Part shown: piece by piece, positions 7,285-13,907 of the stretch
Position numbering within the stretch: position 1 is the first letter of the stretch
Layout: the number at the start of each line of letters is the position of its first letter
Made by a program: the position numbers and the translations under genes
Notes under the pieces: model-generated
Databases searched by the model: none
Told to the model about the DNA's origin: nothing
The model's input: only the letters and a program-made list of their open reading frames with translations
IMG/VR virus record: IMGVR_UViG_3300029908_000173
Location: 1 to 21,016 of that record
Reading direction: 5' to 3' (one strand)
DNA from: a virus
DNA length: 21,016 nt

Positions 7285-7920
7285 GATGGAATAGAAGCTA
7301 TTGTACCAAAAAATGAAATTAAAAAATATAAAGAAGCATTAAAAGATGTTGAAAATATGTTTAATTTAGAATTAGAACACGAAACATATAAAAAAATATT
7401 CTACAAGAACATAAATAATTATGTTTGCCAAACTGAATCTGAAAAATTAAAAAAGAAAGGCTTTTTTAAAACAAGAGACGAAATTCCTTTAGGTGATTCC
7501 GTAAATGAATTAGTCGTAGCAAAAGCCTTAGAACAATATTTCATTAATAATATTCCAATAGAAAAAGTAATTTGCAATCCAGATAATTTTGACTTAACAA
7601 TTTATGATTATTGTCAATCAAATAAAATCAGTAAAGAATATGAAGTTTGGTATAATCAAAAAATTGTTCAAAATTTAAACAGATATTATTTTAGTAAACC
7701 AGCACCGTTTTTATTAAAAAGAAAAAAAAATACCGCAATAAAACGAAAATTAAATGCTAACTTTGAACACGTTAATGTTTCAGATCCAGTAATTCTTTTT
7801 AACGAATATCAAAAAAAAGATTGGGAAGATTATAATATAAACTATAATCATTATATCGCTAAAGCAAGACAAATTATAAACGAAATGGAAAATCCCTATA
7901 AACAATTAAGTTTGTTTTAA
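7285..7920 (+). CDS. Family B DNA polymerase, exon 2 (residues 429-639)
   Basis: Continues the polymerase of 5637-6920. The first codon is the motif C Asp (NTDG across the junction, residues 427-430). The ATG at 7282 that seems to open this frame is the intron's last three bases and not a start. Next come the palm and thumb: a likely primer-grip segment KKKGFFK about 50 residues in, then helical and basic regions (FLLKRKKNTAIKRKL). The last five residues, QLSLF, equal the consensus peptide by which proteins bind the bacterial beta sliding clamp, suggesting that the phage polymerase uses the host clamp, as no phage clamp is seen here. The stop overlaps the next start (TAATG). Confidence 0.88.
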   Translation, partial: DGIEAIVPKNEIKKYKEALKDVENMFNLELEHETYKKIFYKNINNYVCQTESEKLKKKGFFKTRDEIPLGDSVNELVVAKALEQYFINNIPIEKVICNPDNFDLTIYDYCQSNKISKEYEVWYNQKIVQNLNRYYFSKPAPFLLKRKKNTAIKRKLNANFEHVNVSDPVILFNEYQKKDWEDYNINYNHYIAKARQIINEMENPYKQLSLF

Positions 7921-8195
7921 TGAAAAATTTTAAACAAATAAGAGAAAAATGGTTTAAAAAATATAATATTAAACCTAAATTAATTTTAAAAATAGATAAT
8001 AATTTAAAAATGAAAATATGTACTTGTCTTAATTGTAATGAAGTATATGAAGATCTTAATCCTGGAAAAGAAAGTAATAATTATCCAGAAGAAGATTTAG
8101 ATCAATTAAGATATATTCAAATTCAAAAAGAAGAAGCAATGTGGGCTTGTCCAAAATGTTTAACTGATGAATTTTTAATAGATAATAAACAATAA
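7920..8195 (+). CDS. Small zinc-ribbon hypothetical protein, 91 aa
   Basis: A basic N-terminal helix (KQIREKWFKKYNIKPKLILK) is followed by CLNC (residues 36-39) and CPKC (about 77-80), two Cys pairs that can bind one zinc. Between them is an acidic linker (NPGKESNNYPEEDLDQLRY). The family is not recognised. The start codon overlaps the polymerase stop, so the two are probably translated together. Confidence 0.65.
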   Translation: MKNFKQIREKWFKKYNIKPKLILKIDNNLKMKICTCLNCNEVYEDLNPGKESNNYPEEDLDQLRYIQIQKEEAMWACPKCLTDEFLIDNKQ

Positions 8196-8200
8196 TATTT

Positions 8201-8710
8201 ATGGGATGTTATACATGGTTTAGCGTACCTTATATAAAAGATAAGCAAAAAATAAAAGAATTAGCTCAAGAAAATTTAAATAAAAGTAATTCTTATTCTG
8301 AAAGTTCAAGAAAAATGGATCAATATGCAATTGATAATGATTTAATTACTCCTATTTTTAATCTTGCTGATTTAGAACATTATGATGATACTTGGGTGGC
8401 ATATATAGATGTATCTGAGTGGTCATTATTAGAATATAATAAATTAAATAATACAAATTATACATTACAATATGATAACGAAATAATTAATAAATTGGAA
8501 AATTATGGTGACGAACCCAGAATAGGTGGTTATCCTGATAAAATTATTCATTCTTATCAAGAAATGTTAGATTTTATGAAAACTGGATTTACTAATGAAA
8601 AGGGTAAGAAATATGATTTTTATTATGATGAAGATAGATATGATATATTTATGTCAAATATAAAAACTTTTTTTGAAAAACATCCAGATGGAATAATTAC
8701 TTTTGGCTAA
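8201..8710 (+). CDS. Conserved phage hypothetical protein (MGCYTWFS)
   Basis: 169 residues beginning MGCYTWFSVPYIKDK. The C-terminal part (GDEPRIGGYPDKIIHSYQEMLDFMKTGF...DFYYDEDRYDIFMSNIKTFFEKHPDGIITFG) is a distinctive block I associate with uncharacterised proteins of large phages. It is acidic and soluble, with no membrane span. No catalytic motif is evident. It lies 5 bases after the preceding gene. Its end holds a possible promoter for the next gene (8672-8705). Confidence 0.65.
   Translation: MGCYTWFSVPYIKDKQKIKELAQENLNKSNSYSESSRKMDQYAIDNDLITPIFNLADLEHYDDTWVAYIDVSEWSLLEYNKLNNTNYTLQYDNEIINKLENYGDEPRIGGYPDKIIHSYQEMLDFMKTGFTNEKGKKYDFYYDEDRYDIFMSNIKTFFEKHPDGIITFG
8672..8705 (+). promoter_or_regulatory. 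Possible Bacteroidota-type promoter
   Basis: TTTG at 8672-8675 and TACTTTTG at 8698-8705 (fits TAnnTTTG) are 22 bases apart, at the end of a coding region and about 33 bases before the ATG at 8739. The spacer is slightly long and the boxes overlap the coding sequence, so chance is possible. Confidence 0.35.
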
Positions 8711-8738
8711 AAAATAATAATATGATAAATAAAAACAT

Positions 8739-9113
8739 ATGAAAACAATTACTGAAGAAGAAATGAATAAATATTTAGTCTCTATAGGGGGACTAGAAAA
8801 TGGATATTTTACAGATAGATCTAAACTAATGGATTGTGGATTTATGGAAGTAAATAAAGGTTGGTATGGTCTAATAAAATCTTGTATAGAAGAAATGATT
8901 GCAGCAGGATGGAATAAACAGGTTTGCCAGATCAAGGAAAAATTTGCTGGTTTAAGGTTCTATACAGGTGGTTGTACAGATGAACAACATAAGATAATTA
9001 ATAAATATGAAAAATTATCTGAAAAAACTTGTGAAAATTGTGGCAAACCAGGAGAAATTATATTAAAATCTGGTTGGTTTCGTTGTGAATGTGAAACTTG
9101 TAAAAAACTATAA
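8739..9113 (+). CDS. Phage zinc-ribbon protein with KEKFAGLRFYT motif
   Basis: 124 residues. A central VCQIKEKFAGLRFYTGG (about 62-78) is followed by a helix (IINKYEKLSEKTC) and a zinc ribbon with CENC (97-100) and, after GKPGEI...GWFRCECETC, a second Cys set at the C-terminus. The combination 'QiKEKFgGLRFY...CE.CG.PG....GW..C..C' recurs in unrelated phages as a conserved hypothetical protein, probably nucleic-acid or protein binding. The function has not been assigned as far as I know. Confidence 0.7.
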   Translation: MKTITEEEMNKYLVSIGGLENGYFTDRSKLMDCGFMEVNKGWYGLIKSCIEEMIAAGWNKQVCQIKEKFAGLRFYTGGCTDEQHKIINKYEKLSEKTCENCGKPGEIILKSGWFRCECETCKKL

Positions 9114-9114
9114 T

Positions 9115-9327
9115 ATGTTAACTGCAAAAGAATTACGAGAAAAATATAAAAATAATGTTAATTATTGGGCAGAGCAGGAATATGATCATGAAAATATTTT
9201 GAAGATGTTAAAAGAATGTAAAGAACAACTCATAAATCATATATTAAATACTCCAGATTTAATTTTTTGTAAGTCTGGAAAAATTTCTTATAATTATGAA
9301 GCTCTTACTGAATTAGTAAATAAATAA
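9115..9327 (+). CDS. Small hypothetical protein, 70 aa
   Basis: Start chosen at 9115, one base after the previous stop; an in-frame ATG at 9085 would overlap that gene by 29 bases. The product is helical (LTAKELREKYKNNVNYWAEQEY..., HENILKMLKECKEQLINHILN). No family recognised. It precedes the putative replication protein by only 5 bases. Confidence 0.6.
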   Translation: MLTAKELREKYKNNVNYWAEQEYDHENILKMLKECKEQLINHILNTPDLIFCKSGKISYNYEALTELVNK

Positions 9328-9332
9328 ACCAA

Positions 9333-10076
9333 ATGAATATGGGAAATAGTGAAATTGAACATGTGGTAAATATTCAGATTAATAGAAAAATTATAGCTAG
9401 ACTTAAAGAGTTGCAAATACCTATGGATTTAATGGGTACTACAATATTTATTTTAATAGCTATGCTTGAAAAAAAGATAGAATTATTGGACGCGGCAGAT
9501 GATAAAAATAAACAAAGAAGAATGTTGATGCTTTATATGAGATTAGAACGAGAAAAAATATTAGTTCAAACAAATAAAAAAGAAAATAATTTTGCGTTAG
9601 AATTACCCATTTATTCTTTAACTAATCACGGTTTATCCTTGGCAAAATGGCTCAAAAATGAATTTAATGATGAAATACATGCGGAAAATTTAGAACCGAT
9701 TGTTGAGGCTGAAAATAGCAAAATACAAGCTCAAGATAAATATGGTTTTTCTTTAGAATGGTGTGAAACATATAATAATTTATTTCCTTCTTTTAAACAA
9801 TCTAATCCAAAAGTAATTTATAGTAGATTAGAAAAATTTAGAAGAATGTTTCCGGAATATTTTAAACCAGATTTATTATTATGCGCCGTCCAATTATATA
9901 TAAAAGAATCAGCAAAATTAGATGAATCTTTAACCTACTTAAGAACAGCTCAATTTTTTCTATGGAAAATGGAAGGAAAGGGAAACATAACCTATGATAT
10001 AGCTGAATGGTGTAGAAAATGTTTAACACAAAAACAGGAAACACAACACGATACTAACTTTTTAAATATAGCTTAA
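9333..10076 (+). CDS. Possible replication accessory protein (winged-helix-like N-terminus)
   Basis: 247 residues. Residues about 10-85 (IQINRKIIARLKELQIPMDLMGTTIFILIAMLEKK...MLMLYMRLEREKILVQ) have the helix pattern of a winged-helix domain, ending in 'L..EKILVQ' like the recognition helix and wing of phage replication initiators. The C-terminal part (YGFSLEWCETYNNLFP... YLRTAQFFLWKMEGKGNITYDIAEWCRKC) is helical and Trp/Tyr rich. It is close upstream of a DnaB-like helicase, so an initiator, helicase loader or DnaD-like role is a reasonable guess, from position and helix pattern only. The AAACCAA leader supports the start. Its stop overlaps the next start (TTAATGA). Confidence 0.6.
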   Translation: MNMGNSEIEHVVNIQINRKIIARLKELQIPMDLMGTTIFILIAMLEKKIELLDAADDKNKQRRMLMLYMRLEREKILVQTNKKENNFALELPIYSLTNHGLSLAKWLKNEFNDEIHAENLEPIVEAENSKIQAQDKYGFSLEWCETYNNLFPSFKQSNPKVIYSRLEKFRRMFPEYFKPDLLLCAVQLYIKESAKLDESLTYLRTAQFFLWKMEGKGNITYDIAEWCRKCLTQKQETQHDTNFLNIA

Positions 10077-10474
10077 TGAAAAAATTATTTTTAGATGATT
10101 ATCGTGATCCTATTGATTGTGTTAATTATATGTATAAACATATAGGAAACGCCAACCCAATCTACCTAGATAAAGATTGGTTTATAGTAAAAAATTATTT
10201 AGAATTTTGTAAATGGATTGCAACAAATGGAATACCAGACATAATAAGTTTTGATCATGATTTAGCTGAAGAACATTATAGTTATGACGAAATAGATGCT
10301 CCTTGTGAACAATATGAAGAAAAAACTGGAGCCGATGCTTTAAAATTTCTTTTACAAATTTGTAAACAAAATAATTTTAAACTTCCAATAATTTATATTC
10401 ATACAATGAACCCTCTAGGTAGAGATAATATGATTAATATTTTAAACACATATAAAAAAGAAAATGCAAAATAA
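10076..10474 (+). CDS. Cyclic-phosphate-processing receiver-domain (cREC) protein
   Basis: 132 residues. LFLDDYRDP (4-12), IISFDHDLAEE (56-66), TGADALKFLL (84-93) and HTMNPLGRDNM (109-119) match in order the motifs of the cREC domain, a receiver-like fold in phages and bacteria predicted to act on cyclic phosphate ends of RNA or nucleotides. The conserved residues of the proposed active site (the DD pair, DHD, His and Asn-Pro-x-Gly-Arg) are all present. Prediction of the function comes from comparative genomics of the family, not from this sequence. The neighbours are a putative replication protein and a zinc ribbon. Two CTACCTAGA words lie in inverted orientation inside it (10162 and 10414). 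Confidence 0.75.
   Translation: MKKLFLDDYRDPIDCVNYMYKHIGNANPIYLDKDWFIVKNYLEFCKWIATNGIPDIISFDHDLAEEHYSYDEIDAPCEQYEEKTGADALKFLLQICKQNNFKLPIIYIHTMNPLGRDNMINILNTYKKENAK
10161..10423 (+). repeat. 10-bp inverted repeat inside the cREC gene
   Basis: TCTACCTAGA (10161-10170) and its exact reverse complement TCTAGGTAGA (10414-10423) lie 243 bases apart in the same gene. Both are CTACCYAGA words. The distance is too long for a simple hairpin. Confidence 0.5.
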
Positions 10475-10661
10475 ACTTATTTTGGTTTGTGAGAAATGTG
10501 GGTCAGAAGATATTGAACAACTAGAATGGCATAAAGTAAACACTAATGAATTTTCGGGTTTAGGATCAGATTATAATGATGAAGAAGTACAATGGTGTTG
10601 TACATGTGAAAAACATGTTAGTTTTCTTGAAAAATCTGAATTTGATAAATTAAAAAAATAA
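10464..10661 (+). CDS. Small zinc-ribbon protein, 65 aa
   Basis: CEKC at residues 9-12 and the later WCCTC segment (44-48) make a likely zinc ribbon, with the pattern 'C.kCgS.di.q..W..........WC..C..hv.f' seen in small phage proteins. It overlaps the cREC gene by 11 bases and is followed within 2 bases by the helicase gene. No further function visible. Confidence 0.65.
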   Translation: MQNKLILVCEKCGSEDIEQLEWHKVNTNEFSGLGSDYNDEEVQWCCTCEKHVSFLEKSEFDKLKK

Positions 10662-10663
10662 AT

Positions 10664-11725
10664 ATGGCTCTTTATGAAGAAGTGATAAACGATTTAGAAG
10701 AAAAAAAAAAAAATAAAGAATCCGGCAAACATAATTCTATACCCTGGCCATTTTCCCGGCATTCAGAATATTTTGATTCTATAGAAAAGGGGACTTATAT
10801 TGGATTACTTGGCGCAACAGGCAGTTCAAAAAGCAGATTTATAAGATTTCTTATATATAATATGGTACAATTTTCAATGGAAAATGATTATAATATAAAA
10901 ATTTTATACTTTGGCCTTGAAGATGAAAAAAAAGCAATTTATAGAAAAATAATAGCTCATTATTTATGGTCACGGCATGGAATTGAAGTAAGTCAAAAAT
11001 ACCTCAATAGTAAAGACGTTCCGTTACCGGATAGATACTTAAATATTATTAAACAAGATGCCCCTTTTTGGGAAGAGTTTGAGAAACGAGTTTGGATTAT
11101 CAATAACGCAACCAGTCCCAACGAAATACATGAAAAATGTGAAAAAGTTTATAATCAATATGGAAAAACACACCATTGTGTAGCCATAATTGATAATTTT
11201 GCAAATATTACAAAAGATACCACTGATGACACAGAATATCAAGCCGTCAAAAGGTTAAGTAGAAACATTATAAGACTTCGATTATGTAAGACTTTAAATA
11301 TGTCTGTAATAGCTATTTTACAACAAGATTATGAGTCAGAACGCAATTCTTTTAGAAATACAGGCAAACCAATCACCGCGATAGAACCTAATCTTAGTTC
11401 CGTAGGGGACATGAAAATTTGTACTAGAGATATGTTTGCTGTATTTGCAATTTTTGATCCTTTTAGATATGACCTAAAAAGTTATCCAAATTCAGAAGGG
11501 TACTCAATAGAAATTCTTAGAAATAAAGCAAAATTTTTATTAATGCTAAAAGCAAATGAATATGCTATGGCACCTAGACTCGGAATGTTATTTGACGGAG
11601 CAAAAGAGCATTTTGAAGAACTACCCAGACCAGAAGACAAATTAGCTTTAGAGCAATTATATACTAAAATAATACAAGAAGAACGTGATAAAATTGCTAA
11701 ATTCGGCCAACAAAAAATGTTTTAA
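10664..11725 (+). CDS. DnaB-like replicative helicase
   Basis: 353 residues with the RecA-fold core of DnaB-family helicases: Walker A GATGSSKS (50-57), the strand ending in GLED with the likely catalytic Glu (84-87), Walker B VAIIDN (173-178) and the strand SVIAILQQD (214-222) that corresponds to DnaB motif H4. There is no separate N-terminal DnaB domain; the first 45 residues are only a short leader, so it is shorter than a standard DnaB (about 450-470 residues) and like other phage RecA-fold helicases. It would unwind the fork for the polymerase at 5637 and cooperate with the primase at 13908. The C-terminus (FGQQKMF) might be a weak clamp-binding peptide. Confidence 0.78.
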   Translation: MALYEEVINDLEEKKKNKESGKHNSIPWPFSRHSEYFDSIEKGTYIGLLGATGSSKSRFIRFLIYNMVQFSMENDYNIKILYFGLEDEKKAIYRKIIAHYLWSRHGIEVSQKYLNSKDVPLPDRYLNIIKQDAPFWEEFEKRVWIINNATSPNEIHEKCEKVYNQYGKTHHCVAIIDNFANITKDTTDDTEYQAVKRLSRNIIRLRLCKTLNMSVIAILQQDYESERNSFRNTGKPITAIEPNLSSVGDMKICTRDMFAVFAIFDPFRYDLKSYPNSEGYSIEILRNKAKFLLMLKANEYAMAPRLGMLFDGAKEHFEELPRPEDKLALEQLYTKIIQEERDKIAKFGQQKMF

Positions 11726-11735
11726 TTTAATAAAT

Positions 11736-11903
11736 ATGAAAAATCAAGAAAAAGAAATGGAGTTTGAAGATTTAGAATTTTCAGAATCAGAATTGAAAAG
11801 TATGGAATATGATACTGTAGGTAGACACGAATTGATTGAAGATGGAGAATTTGATATTCTAGGTAGTGATTATGATCCACTTGATGAATTGGACGCCGAG
11901 TAA
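11736..11903 (+). CDS. Very acidic small protein, 55 aa
   Basis: Start chosen at 11736, just after the helicase; an in-frame ATG at 11685 would overlap it by 41 bases. By my count 21 of 55 residues are Asp or Glu and only 4 are Lys or Arg (net charge about -17), spread over the whole length (EMEFEDLEFSESELKSMEYD ... DEL). Such composition is seen in phage DNA-mimic inhibitors and in disordered partners of DNA-binding proteins. It sits between the helicase and the promoter of the recombination genes. Function unknown. It contains a TCTAGGTAG word at 11858-11866. Confidence 0.6.
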   Translation: MKNQEKEMEFEDLEFSESELKSMEYDTVGRHELIEDGEFDILGSDYDPLDELDAE

Positions 11904-11918
11904 TAACCACTACCCAGA
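11858..11918 (+). repeat. Imperfect 11-bp inverted repeat across the end of the acidic gene
   Basis: TCTAGGTAGTG (11858-11868) and CACTACCCAGA (11908-11918) are complementary at 10 of 11 positions, with a 39-base loop. It covers the last codons of the 55-residue gene and ends 34 bases before the promoter at 11953. Made of one copy of each form of the CTACCYAGA word. Confidence 0.5.
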
Positions 11919-11952
11919 AAATATTAGCAAAACAAATATTTTTTAAAAAGTA

Positions 11953-11982
11953 TTGAAATGTGAACAGATTAGTGTATCTTTG
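11953..11982 (+). promoter_or_regulatory. Bacteroidota-type promoter for the recombination genes
   Basis: TTG at 11953-11955 and a perfect TATCTTTG at 11975-11982 are 19 bases apart, in a noncoding gap of 96 bases. Transcription would begin about 5 to 8 bases downstream, leaving a 10-15 base leader before the GTG at 12000. This likely drives the Sak4-like and SSB genes. Confidence 0.75.
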
Positions 11983-11999
11983 TAAAAAATAAATAATTA

Positions 12000-12740
12000 G
12001 TGGGAAAGGCAATATTGGTATTAGGCGCCTCAAAAGCAGGCAAAACGACAAGTATTAGGACATTAGATCCTACAAAAACAATAGTTTTTTCACCACTATC
12101 AAAAGGTCTTCCATTTGACGGTTCAATGAAAAGCTATAAAAACTGGAATAAAGATACTTGTCCTACAGGAAATATAGTTCGTACTTCAAGTAGTAGAACA
12201 ATAGTTCAATGGTTACGACATATTAGTGAAAAAATGCCACAAATAACCGTTTGTATTATTGATGACAACACGTTTGTTATGGCAAAAGAGCTAGATAGAC
12301 GAAGGGATGAAAAATCTTATGAGAAATTTGGAGATATTGCACATGATTTTTTAGAATTAGCAGAAACAGCAAATTCTTTAAGAGAAAACCTAAATGTTTA
12401 TGTGCTTCATCACGTCGTCGAAGCGGGAGACAATATTATTTCCGCAAAAACTATTAAAGCTAGTTCGTATGGAAAAATGATTGATGAAAAGCTTCACGGT
12501 ATTGAATCACAGTTTGAAATTGTCTTTTTAGCACAAAAATTAGTAGATGCTGATAATAACATAAACTATAAATTCAAAACACGTGATGCAAACAGCACAT
12601 GTGGTGTTCCAATGGGAATGTATGATGAAGAATATATTGATAATGATTTACAAGCAATAGATACAAGAATAAGATGTTATTATTCTGGAGACTGTAAAGA
12701 AAAAATAGAACCTGAAATAATGCCTAAAAAAAATAAATAA
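12000..12740 (+). CDS. Sak4-like recombination ATPase (AAA_24 family)
   Basis: The start is a GTG at 12000; an in-frame stop six bases upstream rules out a longer version. The protein (246 residues) begins directly with the ATPase fold: Walker A GASKAGKTT (9-17), Walker B VCIIDD (84-89), and a following strand VYVLHHV (133-139) that fits the sensor position of the RecA-like AAA_24 / phage nucleotide-binding family. Phage proteins of this kind, named Sak4, are short RecA/Rad51-related factors for single-strand annealing and recombination and are typically encoded beside an SSB, as here (next gene). It has a close promoter of its own. Other AAA_24 roles cannot be excluded. Confidence 0.75.
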   Translation: MGKAILVLGASKAGKTTSIRTLDPTKTIVFSPLSKGLPFDGSMKSYKNWNKDTCPTGNIVRTSSSRTIVQWLRHISEKMPQITVCIIDDNTFVMAKELDRRRDEKSYEKFGDIAHDFLELAETANSLRENLNVYVLHHVVEAGDNIISAKTIKASSYGKMIDEKLHGIESQFEIVFLAQKLVDADNNINYKFKTRDANSTCGVPMGMYDEEYIDNDLQAIDTRIRCYYSGDCKEKIEPEIMPKKNK

Positions 12741-12788
12741 AACCGTTTATTTTAAATATTCAAATTAGTAAAATTAAAACCAATAAAT

Positions 12789-13418
12789 ATGAGCAATAGC
12801 AATGTGGCTGAAGTATCAGCATTTAATTTTGGAGCCGTGGAGGTTCCTGTATCTACAGACTTTGTAAAACTTGGATTTTACATGATGAATGTAGAAAACT
12901 GTAAATATGTAAAACCAGAAGGTGTTAATCAAACAGGTGGAACTAAAACACCTTATTTAGAAATTCTTTTTAAGGGTAAGTTGGGTCAAACACAGCATAA
13001 GTTTTATGTTGGCCCAAAATCTGGATTAATGAAACAATTACAGTATCTTCACTTCCATATAGTAGGTAAGGAATGTACTAAGAATTTTAAAAATGAAGAT
13101 GAAGTAGGTAAGTATTACGAAACAGTCTTTAATGACGCCAGAATTACTTCTAAATCACATTATATGATTATAGGCGGTAAAGAAGATGATAAAGGAAATG
13201 TTTGGGCTAGTTTACCTTATTGTCGGTTTATTATTCCTGCTGATATGGCTAAAACTAATGGATTTGAAGAAGGTCCGTTTGAAGAAGGCTCGGCAAACTA
13301 TCGTCAATATCTAGAAAAACAAAAAACCAATATTTCTCATACAACAAATGATATAATGTTGGCTCCAAATTCTAATAGTAGACAAGTATCTGATATTTCA
13401 GATGATATGCCCTTCTAA
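12789..13418 (+). CDS. Single-stranded DNA-binding protein (SSB-like)
   Basis: 209 residues. The body is beta-rich with an OB-fold-like pattern (VKLGFYMMNVENCKYVKPEG, PYLEILFKGKLGQTQHKFYVG, YMIIGGKEDDKGNVWASLPYCRFIIP). The C-terminus is disordered and ends SDISDDMPF, the acidic tip (DDxPF) by which SSB proteins recruit replication and repair enzymes. The preceding Sak4-like gene is the usual neighbour. The AAACCAATAAAT leader marks the ATG. It would coat single strands at the fork and in recombination. The sequence is not a close match to bacterial SSB, so I rely on the tail, fold pattern and context. Confidence 0.75.
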   Translation: MSNSNVAEVSAFNFGAVEVPVSTDFVKLGFYMMNVENCKYVKPEGVNQTGGTKTPYLEILFKGKLGQTQHKFYVGPKSGLMKQLQYLHFHIVGKECTKNFKNEDEVGKYYETVFNDARITSKSHYMIIGGKEDDKGNVWASLPYCRFIIPADMAKTNGFEEGPFEEGSANYRQYLEKQKTNISHTTNDIMLAPNSNSRQVSDISDDMPF

Positions 13419-13445
13419 AATGGTAAAAATATAAAATAAATTTGT

Positions 13446-13453
13446 TATCTTTT
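13446..13453 (+). promoter_or_regulatory. Possible promoter -7 element (TATCTTTT)
   Basis: TATCTTTT differs by one base from TAnnTTTG and lies between the SSB stop and the small gene at 13486, 32 bases before its ATG. The -33 region is poor: the nearest candidate is TGG at 13421-13423, 22 bases upstream. It may give the short gene its own transcript, together with the terminator at 13633. Confidence 0.4.
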
Positions 13454-13485
13454 TAAATATTTCGCAATTTATTAAAACCAATAAT

Positions 13486-13614
13486 ATGAGTACAACAAAG
13501 AAAACAGGTAATCCTGTTCCTAGTACAAAACCAAATCCAGCTACAAAAAATACACCTGGAAAAGTAAATACACCTCAACCAGCACCAAAAAAGAAAATGG
13601 GTGGTAAGTGTTAA
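13486..13614 (+). CDS. Pro/Lys/Thr-rich tiny protein ending KKKMGGKC, 42 aa
   Basis: A 42-codon frame with an AAACCAATAAT leader before its ATG, a signal shared with proven genes here. The product is low in complexity: Pro, Thr, Asn and Lys with NPVPSTKPNPATKNTPGK, then PAPKKKMGGKC. It is disordered and basic. It is followed by a strong terminator, so it may be a small stand-alone transcript. It resembles the Gly/Lys-rich short proteins often seen in phages of Bacteroidota, but no function can be assigned. Confidence 0.6.
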   Translation: MSTTKKTGNPVPSTKPNPATKNTPGKVNTPQPAPKKKMGGKC

Positions 13615-13632
13615 AATTTAGAATTGTTAATT

Positions 13633-13668
13633 AAAAGAGATAAGTATTAATTTACTTATCTCTTTTTT
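13633..13668 (+). terminator. Rho-independent terminator
   Basis: A perfect 14-bp stem (13633-13646 pairs with 13653-13666) with a 6-base TTAATT loop runs into a T-tract (six T at 13663-13668). The 5' arm begins with four A, so the hairpin could also end leftward transcription. It closes the unit containing the SSB and the 42-residue gene. Confidence 0.85.
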
Positions 13669-13683
13669 ATTTAAAATAAATCT

Positions 13684-13905
13684 ATGGAAAATAATTGGAA
13701 AAATGTGTTAAGAATACAACCAGAAAAAGATGTAGATGTATTGTTATCTGATACATTTGGTGGTGATATACAAATTGGTAGTTATACTATAAATGAAGAA
13801 GAAGGCGAGTGCTGGACTTTATCTGATGGGAGTATTATGGATTTATGTTATTTAGAATATTGGCGAGAATTACCAGCACCACCATTTGCAAAAAAAGGCT
13901 TATAA
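13684..13905 (+). CDS. DUF551-like small protein, 73 aa
   Basis: The order NNWKNVLRIQPEKDVDVLLSDTFGG... ECWTLSDG... YLEYWRELPAPP follows the DUF551 pattern ('W..v...LP..g..Vlv...g....g......W....g....vt.W.pLP.pP'), a family common in phages with no known activity. The similarity is from memory of the pattern. It is the first gene after the terminator and stands 2 bases before the primase start, so the two are probably co-transcribed. Confidence 0.65.
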   Translation: MENNWKNVLRIQPEKDVDVLLSDTFGGDIQIGSYTINEEEGECWTLSDGSIMDLCYLEYWRELPAPPFAKKGL

Positions 13906-13907
13906 TT

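Noticed and set aside
8654-8935. Leftward frame of 93 codons across two genes
   Set aside because: Overlaps two well supported rightward genes and lacks recognisable features.
11722-12051. Leftward frame of 109 codons over the recombination promoter
   Set aside because: It covers the acidic gene, the promoter and the Sak4 Walker A region; hydrophobic shadow translation only.
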